A stretch of DNA of 64,000 nucleotides from Duganella aceris (GTDB taxonomy: Bacteria; Pseudomonadota; Gammaproteobacteria; Burkholderiales; Burkholderiaceae_D). A program made the position numbers and the translations under genes. How positions within the stretch are numbered: position 1 is the stretch's first letter; each line of letters begins with the position of its first letter. Shown here piece after piece: positions 50,740 to 58,730 of the stretch. The notes under the pieces were generated by a model. The model worked only from the letters and a program-made list of their open reading frames with translations, had not been told where the DNA came from and searched no databases. Location: the NCBI RefSeq assembly GCF_011090165.1, contig NZ_JAADJT010000008.1, positions 310,001 through 374,000 of the forward strand. Direction: 5' to 3'.

Positions 50740-52655
50740 TGTCCCAAATTCCCGATCTGATTCTGCATCGCGGCCTGTTCACCACGCTCGACCGCGCCAA
50801 TCCGCACGCCGAAGCGGTGGCGATCAAGGATGGCCGCTTCACCCACGTCGGCCGCGCCAACGAGATCATGGCGCTGGCCGGTCCGGCCACCCAGGTGGTC
50901 GACCTGCACGGCAAGCGCGTGCTGCCCGGCCTGATCGATAACCACTGCCACATCATCCGTGGCGGCTTGAACTTCAACCTGGAGCTGCGCTGGGACGGCG
51001 TGCGCAGCCTGGCCGACGCGATGGCGATGCTGAAGGCGCAAGTGGCGATCACGCCGGCGCCGCAATGGGTGCGCGTGGTGGGCGGCTTCACCGAACATCA
51101 ATTCGCCGAGAAGCGGCTGCCGACCATCGCCGAACTGAACGCGGTGGCGCCGGACACGCCGGTGTTCATCCTGCACCTGTACGACCGGGCGCTGTTGAAC
51201 GGCGCCGCGCTGCGCGCGGTCGGCTACACCAAGGACACGCCGGAGCCGCACGGCGGCGAGATCCTGCGCGACGGCGCCGGCAATCCGACCGGCCTGCTGC
51301 TGGCCAAGCCGAACGCCGCCATCCTGTACCAGACGCTGGCCAAGGGGCCGAAGCTGCCGCTGGAATACCAGGTCAATTCGACCCGCCACTTCATGCGCGA
51401 GCTGAATCGCCTCGGCGTCACCGGCGCCATCGACGCCGGCGGCGGCTTCCAGAACTATCCCGAGGATTACCAGGTGATCCAGCAGCTGTCCGACGCCAAT
51501 CAGCTGACCATCCGCCTGGCCTACAACCTGTTCACGCAAAAGCCGCAGCAGGAGAAGGAAGACTTCCTGAACTGGACCCAGAGCGTCAAGTACCAGCAGG
51601 GCGACGACTACTTCCGCCACAACGGCGCCGGCGAGATGCTGACCTTCTCGGCGGCCGACTTCGAGGACTTCCGCCAGCCGCGCCCGGACATGCCCGACAC
51701 CATGGAGGACGACCTGGAAGGCGTGATCCGCGTGCTGGCGCAGAACCGCTGGCCGTGGCGCATGCACGCCACCTACGACGAGACCATCAGCCGCGCGCTG
51801 GACGTGTTCGAGCGCGTCAACCAGGAGATTCCGCTGGAAGGCCTGAACTGGTTCTTCGACCATGCCGAGACCATCTCGCCGGCGTCGATCGACCGCATCG
51901 CCGCGCTGGGCGGCGGCGTCGCCGTGCAGCACCGCATGGCCTACCAGGGCGAATACTTCGTCGAGCGCTACGGCCACGGCGCGGCCGAGGCGACGCCGCC
52001 GATCAAGAAAATTCTGGAGGCCGGCGTCAAGGTCTCGGCCGGCACCGACGCCACCCGCGTCGCCTCCTACAATCCGTGGGTGTCGCTGGCGTGGATGATC
52101 ACCGGTAAAACCGTGGGCGGCATGCAGCTGTACCCGCGCGCCAATTGCCTGGACCGCGAAACCGCGCTGCGCATGTGGACCGAGAACACCACCTGGTTCT
52201 CGAACGAGGTCGGGAAGAAGGGCCGCATCGAGGTGGGGCAGCTGGCCGACCTGATCGTGCCGGACAAGGACTTCTACGCCTGCGCCGAGAGCGAGATCTC
52301 CGACATGAGCTCGCACCTGACCATCGTCGGCGGCAAGATCGTCTACGCCGCCGGGCAGTTCGCCGGCTTCGACCAGGCGCCGCCACCGGCGATGCCGGAC
52401 TGGTCGCCGGTGCGGCGCTTCGGCGGCTACGCCGGCTGGGGCGAGCAGATCGGCAACAACCGCGCCGCGCTGAAGGAACTGGAACAGCGCAAACAGCAGC
52501 AGGCGGCGCTGCGGCAGCAGCAGGCCGCCTGCGGCTGCGCCAACTCGTGCGGCGTGCACGGCCACCAGCACGCCACCGCGTGGACCAGCAAGCTGCCGAT
52601 CGCCGATCTGAAAAGCTTCTGGGGTGCGCTGGGCTGCGCCTGCTGGGCGGTCTGA
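50739..52655 (+). CDS. Amidohydrolase (YtcJ-like) with Cys/His-rich tail
   Basis: A 638-residue metal-dependent hydrolase. The N-terminal composite beta-sandwich (AIKDGRFTHVGRANEI) and the first metal ligands (LPGLIDNHCHIIRGG) are typical of YtcJ-type amidohydrolases, as is the C-terminal ADLIVPDKDFYACAESEI sandwich strand. The last about 65 residues (QQQ-rich helix, then ACGCANSCGVHGHQHATAW, then GALGCACWAV) are an unusual Cys/His-rich extension that could bind a second metal. It is coupled to XapX and DoxX genes on both sides (TGATG overlaps). Confidence 0.9.
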   Translation: MSQIPDLILHRGLFTTLDRANPHAEAVAIKDGRFTHVGRANEIMALAGPATQVVDLHGKRVLPGLIDNHCHIIRGGLNFNLELRWDGVRSLADAMAMLKAQVAITPAPQWVRVVGGFTEHQFAEKRLPTIAELNAVAPDTPVFILHLYDRALLNGAALRAVGYTKDTPEPHGGEILRDGAGNPTGLLLAKPNAAILYQTLAKGPKLPLEYQVNSTRHFMRELNRLGVTGAIDAGGGFQNYPEDYQVIQQLSDANQLTIRLAYNLFTQKPQQEKEDFLNWTQSVKYQQGDDYFRHNGAGEMLTFSAADFEDFRQPRPDMPDTMEDDLEGVIRVLAQNRWPWRMHATYDETISRALDVFERVNQEIPLEGLNWFFDHAETISPASIDRIAALGGGVAVQHRMAYQGEYFVERYGHGAAEATPPIKKILEAGVKVSAGTDATRVASYNPWVSLAWMITGKTVGGMQLYPRANCLDRETALRMWTENTTWFSNEVGKKGRIEVGQLADLIVPDKDFYACAESEISDMSSHLTIVGGKIVYAAGQFAGFDQAPPPAMPDWSPVRRFGGYAGWGEQIGNNRAALKELEQRKQQQAALRQQQAACGCANSCGVHGHQHATAWTSKLPIADLKSFWGALGCACWAV

Positions 52656-53071
52656 TGGCGCTGCATTTTCCCGCGCCGTTGCGCGCGCCCTGGATCCGCT
52701 GGGTGTGTCTGTTGTTGCTGTGCTCCGCGTATCTGCAGGGCGGCCTCAACAAGCTGACCGACTTCAATGCCGCCATCGGCGAGATGCAGCACTTCGGCCT
52801 GGCGCCGGCGGCGCCGTTGGCGGCGCTGGTGATCGCGCTGGAACTGGGCGCCTCGCTGCTGGTGCTGAGCGGCTATTACCGCTGGCTGGGCGCCGGCTTC
52901 CTCGGCGTGTTCACGCTGCTGGCCACCTTCGTCGCCAACCGCTTCTGGGAGATGGCGGGCATGGAGCGCTTCATGGCCGCCAACGGCTTCTTCGAGCATC
53001 TCGGCCTGACCGGCGCCTTCCTGCTGGTGGCCTGGCTCGATATTCAGAAAGGTACTGATGGAACGAAGTGA
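52655..53071 (+). CDS. DoxX-family membrane protein
   Basis: A 138-residue protein with four transmembrane segments and DoxX features (SAYLQGGLNKLTDFNAAIGEMQHFGLAP; NRFWEMAGMERFMAANGFFEHLGLTGAFLLVA). The ATG at 52655 overlaps the amidohydrolase stop and its own end overlaps the next gene by 14 bases, so it belongs to the four-gene operon. DoxX proteins are linked to redox-related membrane complexes. Confidence 0.9.
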   Translation: MALHFPAPLRAPWIRWVCLLLLCSAYLQGGLNKLTDFNAAIGEMQHFGLAPAAPLAALVIALELGASLLVLSGYYRWLGAGFLGVFTLLATFVANRFWEMAGMERFMAANGFFEHLGLTGAFLLVAWLDIQKGTDGTK

Positions 53072-53714
53072 TATCAAACTCGGCACCACGCTGGGTTTCC
53101 TCGCCGGCTATGTCGACACCCTGGGCTTCGTCGGCCTGTTCGGCCTGTTCACCGCCCACGTCACCGGCAACTTCGTGCTGATCGGCCGCGCGCTGGTGCA
53201 GCCGGCGGCGGAGATCATTCCCAAGCTGCTGGTGTTCCCGGTGTTTATCCTGGCGGTCGCGCTGGCGCGGCTGTTGATCCTGTACTGGGAACGCCACGGC
53301 GGCAAGCAGCTGCGCAACAGCCTGGTGGTGCAGTTGCTGCTGCTGATCGCCACCGTCGTCTGCGCCTACGCGGCCTTGCCGATGCTGCATGCGGACGCGC
53401 CGCTGAGCCTGTTGACCGGCATGCTGTGCGCCGCCGCGATGGCGGTGCAGAACGCGTACGGCAAGCTGCTGTTGGGGAAATCGGCCGCCACCACCGTCAT
53501 GACCGGCAACGTCACCACGCTGGTGATCGAGCTGGTGGATTCGCTGCGCGGCGACCCGGACGCGATCGGCCGCTGCAAGAAGCTGGTGTGGCCGGTGCTG
53601 GCGTTCGGCGCCGGCTGCATCAGCGGCGCGCTGGCGTTCGGCGTGTTCGGCTTCTTCGGCCTGCTGCTGCCGTGCGTGCTGCTGGTGGTGCTGGCCGCGG
53701 CGGCGGCCGACTAG
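53058..53714 (+). CDS. DUF1275 (YoaK-like) membrane protein
   Basis: A 218-residue polytopic protein with six hydrophobic segments and the DUF1275 signatures GYVDTLGFVGLFGLFTAHVTGNFVLIG and QNAYGKLLLGKSAATTVMTGNVTTLVIELVD. The function is unknown; possibly a transporter. It is the last gene of the operon starting at 50476 and converges with the NarL-type regulator, leaving four bases between stops. Confidence 0.9.
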   Translation: MERSDIKLGTTLGFLAGYVDTLGFVGLFGLFTAHVTGNFVLIGRALVQPAAEIIPKLLVFPVFILAVALARLLILYWERHGGKQLRNSLVVQLLLLIATVVCAYAALPMLHADAPLSLLTGMLCAAAMAVQNAYGKLLLGKSAATTVMTGNVTTLVIELVDSLRGDPDAIGRCKKLVWPVLAFGAGCISGALAFGVFGFFGLLLPCVLLVVLAAAAAD

Positions 53715-53718
53715 CCGA

Positions 53719-54357
53719 CTAGATCGTGATGATGCCGCGCTTGAGGGCGATCGTCACCGCGTGGGTGCGGTCGTTCGCGGCCAGCTTGGCCAGCACGTTC
53801 TTCATGTGAGCCTTGACGGTTTCCTCGGAAATCGTCATGCGCTCGGCGATGCGGCGGTTGGAGTTGCCGCTCGCCGCATACATTAACACTTCCATCTCGC
53901 GCGCGCTCAATGGGCCCTGGCCCATGTGCTGGGCCAGTTCCATCGCGATCTCCGGCGGGATGCAGCGCTGCCCCAGATGCACGCCGCGCACCGTGTCCAG
54001 CAGGTCCTTGCGCAGTGTGCTTTTCAACAGGAACCCCTGCGCGCCGGCCTTCACCGCGCGCAGGATCTGCGCGTCGCCCTTGTAGGTGGTCAGCATGACG
54101 ACGCGGGCGCCGCCATGCTCGCCGCGAATCTGCTCCAGCGCCTTGACGCCGCACAGCTGCGGCATGGCGATATCCATGATGGTGACGTCGGGCCGCAGCG
54201 CGGCGTAGCGTTCGACCGCCTCGTTGCCGTCGCTCGCTTCGCCGACCACGCGCATGTCGGCCTGGCTGGAGATCGCCTCCGTCAGGCCGGCGCGCATCAG
54301 CGGATGGTCGTCGACGACCATCACGGTGATCGGACGGGGTGTGGTGCTCATATCCAT
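53719..54357 (-). CDS. NarL/FixJ-type response regulator, probable partner of the propeller kinase
   Basis: A 212-residue DNA-binding response regulator. It has a complete receiver (VVDDHPLMRAG, phosphoacceptor in VTIMDIAMPQLCG, Thr in LTTYKGD, Lys in GFLLKS) and a LuxR output (LSAREMEVLMYAASGNSNRRIAERMTISEETVKAHMKNVLAKL). The start is ATG 54357 (MDMST...); 54351 or an upstream GTG are possible. It closes a block made of the HisKA_3 kinase, a four-gene operon and this regulator, which suggests that the pair controls that operon. Confidence 0.9.
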   Translation of the reverse strand: MDMSTTPRPITVMVVDDHPLMRAGLTEAISSQADMRVVGEASDGNEAVERYAALRPDVTIMDIAMPQLCGVKALEQIRGEHGGARVVMLTTYKGDAQILRAVKAGAQGFLLKSTLRKDLLDTVRGVHLGQRCIPPEIAMELAQHMGQGPLSAREMEVLMYAASGNSNRRIAERMTISEETVKAHMKNVLAKLAANDRTHAVTIALKRGIITI

Positions 54358-54395
54358 GCGCTTATTGTAGACCGTGGTAGCTGACTGCACGCTGA

Positions 54396-55337
54396 CTAGC
54401 GCAACTGCGTGTAGTTCACCGGCACCCAGTCGAAGGCCTTGCCGGCGCTGCGCAGGTGGCCCAGGCCGGGGAAGGCCAGGTGGCTGGCGCCGACCAGCGT
54501 GCCGTCCTTGGCCACCGCCTGGAAGGTCTTCAGGCGCGCGGCGGCGGCGGTCTTGCTGTCGCTGTCGAAGCCGATGGTCACTTCCGGATGGTCGAACTGC
54601 ACCGCGCCGACGTGGATCAGGTCGCCGATCAGCAGCAGCTTCTTGCCCTTGCTTTCGACCAGGTAGGTGGTGTGGCCCGGCGTGTGGCCGTAACCGGCGT
54701 TGGCGCGAATGCCCGGCGTCAGTTCGACGCCGGCGTTGAACGGTTGCAGCCGCTGGGCCGATGCATACGGCGCCACCGACGCCATCGCGCCCTGGAAGAA
54801 GCCCTTGCTGTCGGCCGGCGCCTGGTCCAGGTTGGCCTGGCTGAGCCAGAAGTCGGTGTCGTGCTGCTCGGCGCGCACGACGGCGTTGGGGAAGGTCGCC
54901 TTGCCGTTGGCCGCGAGGCCGCCGACGTGGTCCGGGTGCAAATGGGTGATATAGATTTCATCGACCTGCTCCGGCTGATAGCCCGAGGCTTTCAGGTTGG
55001 CCAGCAGCTTGCCCAAGGTCGGGCCGAACAGGTTGCCGGCGCCGGTGTCGATCAGCACCAGCTTGCCGCCGGTGTTGACCAGGTAGCCGGTGACCGAAGT
55101 CTCCAGCGGCACGTTCAGCCACGAGCGCGCCAGTTCCTTGCCGGTGGTGGCGGCCGGCTGGTGCAGCAGCTTGTCCATCGGCAGGTCGACGGTGCCGTCG
55201 CTGATCGCTGTCACTTCGAAGTCGCCCAGCATGATGCGGAAGAAACCGGGGGCGTTGGTGCCGGCCAGCGGCGCGGCGGCGTAGGCGGGGGCGGCGAAAG
55301 CGACGGCGAGGGCGGCGGCGATACTTGCGAGTTTCAT
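54396..55337 (-). CDS. Exported metallo-beta-lactamase-fold hydrolase
   Basis: A 313-residue enzyme with a signal peptide (KLASIAAALAVAFAAPAYA) and the MBL motif His131-x-His133-x-Asp135-His136 (THLHPDHVGG), plus GHTPGHTTY and the Asp in LIGDLIH. The N-terminal VTAISDGTVDLPMDKLL and the overall layout fit the MBL-fold hydrolases of quorum-quenching or lactonase type rather than class B beta-lactamases. It is divergent from a LysR gene, its likely regulator, across a 121-base region containing a TTTGCA-N5-TGCAAA box. Confidence 0.92.
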   Translation of the reverse strand: MKLASIAAALAVAFAAPAYAAAPLAGTNAPGFFRIMLGDFEVTAISDGTVDLPMDKLLHQPAATTGKELARSWLNVPLETSVTGYLVNTGGKLVLIDTGAGNLFGPTLGKLLANLKASGYQPEQVDEIYITHLHPDHVGGLAANGKATFPNAVVRAEQHDTDFWLSQANLDQAPADSKGFFQGAMASVAPYASAQRLQPFNAGVELTPGIRANAGYGHTPGHTTYLVESKGKKLLLIGDLIHVGAVQFDHPEVTIGFDSDSKTAAAARLKTFQAVAKDGTLVGASHLAFPGLGHLRSAGKAFDWVPVNYTQLR

Positions 55338-55419
55338 GTTGTTCTCTTGAGATTGTTGCGATAAAGCGTAGTATGCAGCTTTGCAAAAAATGGCACAATA
55401 TGGAAAAAGACAAACACTA

Positions 55420-55436
55420 TTTGCAATATCTGCAAA
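55420..55436. promoter_or_regulatory. TTTGCA-N5-TGCAAA operator, LysR-MBL divergent region
   Basis: A perfect six-base dyad with LysR-type T-N11-A spacing, 23 bases before the LysR start. A further TTTGCAAA half-site stands 40 bases away at 55380, toward the MBL gene, as expected for the paired recognition and activation sites of LysR regulators. Confidence 0.7.
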
Positions 55437-55458
55437 CCGCTCTGTCGATGGAGGGACC

Positions 55459-56433
55459 ATGATTGACTGTTTGCAATGCTTCGTTGCCGTAGTGGAAACC
55501 GGTAGCCTGTCGCGCGCGGCGGCGCAGTTGAAGATCGCGGTGTCGTCGGTGTCGCGCAAGCTCGATTCGCTGGAGGCGGAGCTGGGCGCGCGGCTGCTGC
55601 TGCGCAGTTCGCGGCAAGTGATCCTGACCGACGCCGGCGAACGCTTCCTGCCGAGGGCGCGCAGCATATTGGCGGAGCTGGCCGACGGCAAGGCGGCGGT
55701 GCAGGAACTGGACAGCGAACCGCGCGGCCTGCTGACGGTGACGGCGCCGGCCGCCTTCGGCCGCCTGCACGTTGCGCCCGCCATCGCCGTGTTCCTGCAA
55801 CGCCATCCGCTGCTGGAAGTGGAGCTGCATGTCAGCGACGATGTGGTGGACCTGGCGGCGCGGCGCGTCGATGTGGCGGTGCGCGCCGGCGTGCTGCCGG
55901 CCAGCGATCTGGTGGCCACCCGGCTGGCGGGGCTGAACCGTGTGCTCAGCGCCAGCCCGGCCTATCTGGCGCGGTGCGGTTGGCCGCAATCGCCGTTGGA
56001 CCTGTTGCAGCATCAGTGCCTGACGGTGACCGGTCGTTCGGCGCCGCGCGGCTGGTGGCGTTTCGAGGGCGTCAACCAGAACCAGCCGCTGGCGGTGAAG
56101 GGCAAGCTGCGCTGCGACGATACCGACTCGCTGCTGCACGCGGCGATCGGCGGCGCCGGCATCGTGCACCTGGCGAACTGGCTGGTCAGCGACGCCATCG
56201 TCGCCGGCCAACTGGTGCCGGTGTTCCCGATGGACCCGGTGCGGCGCGACGCGGTGCCGCCGCGGCGCGATCCGGGCGAGTCGGCGATCCACGCGGTGCA
56301 CATGCCGGGCCGCTCCAACCAGGCCAAGGCCCAGCTGCTGATACGTCATTTGAGGGAGTATTTCGGCGATCCGCCGTATTGGGATCTGGCGATGGAAGCT
56401 GCCGGGGCGGGCGAGCGCCGCGCCCCGTTGTAG
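55459..56433 (+). CDS. LysR-family transcriptional regulator (second)
   Basis: A 324-residue LysR regulator: helix-turn-helix FVAVVETGSLSRAAAQLKIAVSSVSRKLDSLEAEL, then a substrate-binding domain of the CrgA/DhcR type (PRGLLTVTAPAAFGRLHVAPAI). The ATG at 55459 follows GGAGGG; an upstream in-frame Met at 55381 lies in the operator. It probably controls the divergent metallo-beta-lactamase-fold gene and itself. Confidence 0.93.
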   Translation: MIDCLQCFVAVVETGSLSRAAAQLKIAVSSVSRKLDSLEAELGARLLLRSSRQVILTDAGERFLPRARSILAELADGKAAVQELDSEPRGLLTVTAPAAFGRLHVAPAIAVFLQRHPLLEVELHVSDDVVDLAARRVDVAVRAGVLPASDLVATRLAGLNRVLSASPAYLARCGWPQSPLDLLQHQCLTVTGRSAPRGWWRFEGVNQNQPLAVKGKLRCDDTDSLLHAAIGGAGIVHLANWLVSDAIVAGQLVPVFPMDPVRRDAVPPRRDPGESAIHAVHMPGRSNQAKAQLLIRHLREYFGDPPYWDLAMEAAGAGERRAPL

Positions 56434-56448
56434 AACCAGATGGTGCGA

Positions 56449-57384
56449 TCAGTCCCAGTCGCCGCCACCGCCGCCGCTATCGCCGCCGCCGCCGCCGGAA
56501 TCGTCCCAGCCGCCGTCGCTGACGCCGAAGTTGTTGCCGCCCATGTCGTCGCGGCGTAGCAGCTCGTCCGGATTATCGTAGACGATATCGTTGCGCGGCT
56601 GGTCATGGTTGCCCGAGCTGTCGCCATGGCTGCCGCCGGTGAACTGGCGTGCGATCGCTTCGCCCGCCACCAGCCCGGCGCCGAGCGCGGCGCCGGTCGC
56701 CAGGCCGCCCATGATGCGCGAACCCATGCCGCTGCCTTGCGGCTGGCCGTAGCCCGGCTGCGGATAACCCTGCTGCGGGAAGCCGCCTTGCTGCGGATAA
56801 CCGCCGGGCGGATAACCCGGTTGCGGCGCGCCGGCGTTGTAGCCGGCCGGATCGAAGCCGCCGCCGCTCTGCTGCGCGCGGCGCTGCATGAAGCGCGTCG
56901 CCAGCCAGATGAAGCCGAGCAGGCCGCCGCCGACGATCAGGATGGTGCCCCAAGGGATGCCGCCGCCGGCCGACGTCCCGGCGTTGTTGGCGTAGCCGCC
57001 GCCGTTGCTGCTGCGGGCCGGCTGCCGCTGCGAATAGTCGGCGCGCGGCTTCTGGCCTTCGGCCAGCAGCGTGCGCAATTTGGCGACCGAGGTCGGATTG
57101 ACCTTCGGCAGGCCGGGCGCGAGTTCCTCGGCCTTGGCCAGCGACACCTCGGCCGCCTTGAACTTGCCTTGCTTGGCCAGCAGCTCCGCTTCGACGAAGT
57201 GCGCGCTGGCGCTGTTCGGATGGGCTTTGAGCACCTGGTCCATCATGGCCTGCGCTTCGACGTAGTTGCCCGCCTGGGCCGCCGCGTAGACTTCCTTGAC
57301 GGTCGGTTCGGCGGCGAACACCGGCGCCGCCAGCGCCATGGCGCCGGCCAGCAGGGTAATGCGTGCGTATGATTTAACCTTCAT
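56449..57384 (-). CDS. TPR-containing membrane protein with GYPQ-rich and glycine tails
   Basis: A 311-residue protein. A signal peptide (ARITLLAGAMALAAPVFA) precedes a TPR-like helical pair (about 28-95), a transmembrane helix (ILIVGGGLLGFIWLATRFM), a low-complexity GYPPGGYPQQGGFPQQGYPQ tract, a glycine-zipper stretch (GGLATGAALGAGLVAGEAIA) and an Asp/Gly-rich end. The function is unknown; related proteins are usually annotated only as TPR or hypothetical. It stands alone, convergent with the second LysR gene. Confidence 0.8.
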   Translation of the reverse strand: MKVKSYARITLLAGAMALAAPVFAAEPTVKEVYAAAQAGNYVEAQAMMDQVLKAHPNSASAHFVEAELLAKQGKFKAAEVSLAKAEELAPGLPKVNPTSVAKLRTLLAEGQKPRADYSQRQPARSSNGGGYANNAGTSAGGGIPWGTILIVGGGLLGFIWLATRFMQRRAQQSGGGFDPAGYNAGAPQPGYPPGGYPQQGGFPQQGYPQPGYGQPQGSGMGSRIMGGLATGAALGAGLVAGEAIARQFTGGSHGDSSGNHDQPRNDIVYDNPDELLRRDDMGGNNFGVSDGGWDDSGGGGGDSGGGGGDWD

Positions 57385-57425
57385 GATCAAGCTCCTAGTT
57401 GTTACAGGCAACAGATGAAGGCAGT

Positions 57426-58685
57426 TTACGCCAATTTCAAGGGCGCCGGCGTGCGTTGCACCACAGAGCCCATGGATGACGCGATGCGCTCGGCCACCAG
57501 CTCGGCCGTGGCGGCGGACAAGGTCCAGCCCAGGTGGCCGTGGCCGGTGTTGTAGAACACGCAGGGCGCCTTGCCCGGCCCGACGCGCGGCACCAGGTCC
57601 GGCATCATCGGCCGCAGCCCGGCCCACGGCGTGATGCCGCGCGTGCTGACGCCGGGGAAGCAGCGCTGCACCCAGTCCACCAGCGGCGCGATGCGGTCGG
57701 CGCGGATGTCGCGGTTGTAGCCGTTGAACTCCGCCGTGCCGGCCACGCGCAGCCGGTCCGCGCCGAGCCGGCTGCTGACCAGTTTGGTCGCGTCGTCGAC
57801 CAGGCTGACGTTGGGGGCGGCGGCGCGGCTGGCGGCGTCGTTGAGTTGCAGCGTGATCGAATAGCCTTTGACCGGATACACGTTGACATGGTCGCCCAGC
57901 TGCGCCGCCAGCGCGCGGCTGGCGGCGCCGGCGCAGATCACCACCGCGTCGTAATGGCTGGTGTCGGCCTGTTCCTGATGCAGCGTGGTGACGCTGGCGC
58001 CGTCCGCGCCGGCGCTGACGTTGACCACCTGCCGCTCGAAGCGCAGCTGCGCGCCCAGCCGCTGCGCCGCCCGCGCCAGGCCGTCGGTGAACTTGTGGAT
58101 GTCGCCGCTGCTGTCGCTGTCGGTGTAGTGGCCGCCGTAGAAGTCGCCGGCCAGCGTCGGCTCGATGGCGCGCATCTCCTGCGGCGTGACGGCGCGGCGC
58201 GGCAGGCCGCCGCGCGCCAGCAGCTTGGAGACCTCGGCCGCGCGTTCGAAGCTGTCGCGGTCACGGCAAATGTGCAGGATGCCGGCGCGCTTCAGGTCGA
58301 AATCGATCTGCTCGTCCTCGGCCCAGCGGAACAGGTGCTCGCGCGCCGCCACCGCCATCCTGGCGTTGGCGATGGTGTTGTCGCGGTAGTGCGGAATGGC
58401 GGCGATGAATTCGGCGAACCACGACACTTTGTGCCAGCTTGGCTTGGGGTTGATCAGCAGCGGCGCGTCGCTGCGCAGCATCCACTGCAAGCCCTTGACG
58501 ATGGTGGCGCTGTGGTTCCACACCTCGGCGTTGCAGGCGGACAGCTGGCCGCCGTTGGCGTACGAGGTTTCCATCGCCGCGTAGCGATGGCGTTCGATCA
58601 GCGTGACGGCGAAGCCGCGCTGGGCGAGGGCGTAGGCGGTGGTGACACCGGTGATGCCGCCGCCGATGATAGCGATGGTTTTCAT
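57426..58685 (-). CDS. dadA: D-amino acid dehydrogenase
   Basis: A 419-residue FAD enzyme. The dinucleotide-binding motif GGGITGVTTAYALAQRG begins at residue 8, followed by the DadA signatures ETSYANGGQLSACNAEVWN, GGHYTDSDSSGDIHKFTDGLARAA and YNTGHGHLGWTLSAATAELVAERI. It oxidises D-alanine and other D-amino acids to keto acids, with electrons going to the respiratory chain. No alanine racemase gene adjoins it here. Confidence 0.93.
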   Translation of the reverse strand: MKTIAIIGGGITGVTTAYALAQRGFAVTLIERHRYAAMETSYANGGQLSACNAEVWNHSATIVKGLQWMLRSDAPLLINPKPSWHKVSWFAEFIAAIPHYRDNTIANARMAVAAREHLFRWAEDEQIDFDLKRAGILHICRDRDSFERAAEVSKLLARGGLPRRAVTPQEMRAIEPTLAGDFYGGHYTDSDSSGDIHKFTDGLARAAQRLGAQLRFERQVVNVSAGADGASVTTLHQEQADTSHYDAVVICAGAASRALAAQLGDHVNVYPVKGYSITLQLNDAASRAAAPNVSLVDDATKLVSSRLGADRLRVAGTAEFNGYNRDIRADRIAPLVDWVQRCFPGVSTRGITPWAGLRPMMPDLVPRVGPGKAPCVFYNTGHGHLGWTLSAATAELVAERIASSMGSVVQRTPAPLKLA

Positions 58686-58730
58686 GGGCCACCCAGCTTA
58701 CAACAAAAACATCATTACTTGAATGGATAT

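Noticed and set aside
54396..55337. Class B metallo-beta-lactamase resistance gene
   Set aside because: It has the general HxHxDH fold motif, but the surrounding sequence fits lactonase-like MBL hydrolases.
56720..56850. Apparent tandem DNA repeat in the TPR protein
   Set aside because: It encodes a degenerate GYPQQ-type protein tract; units vary in length and codons.
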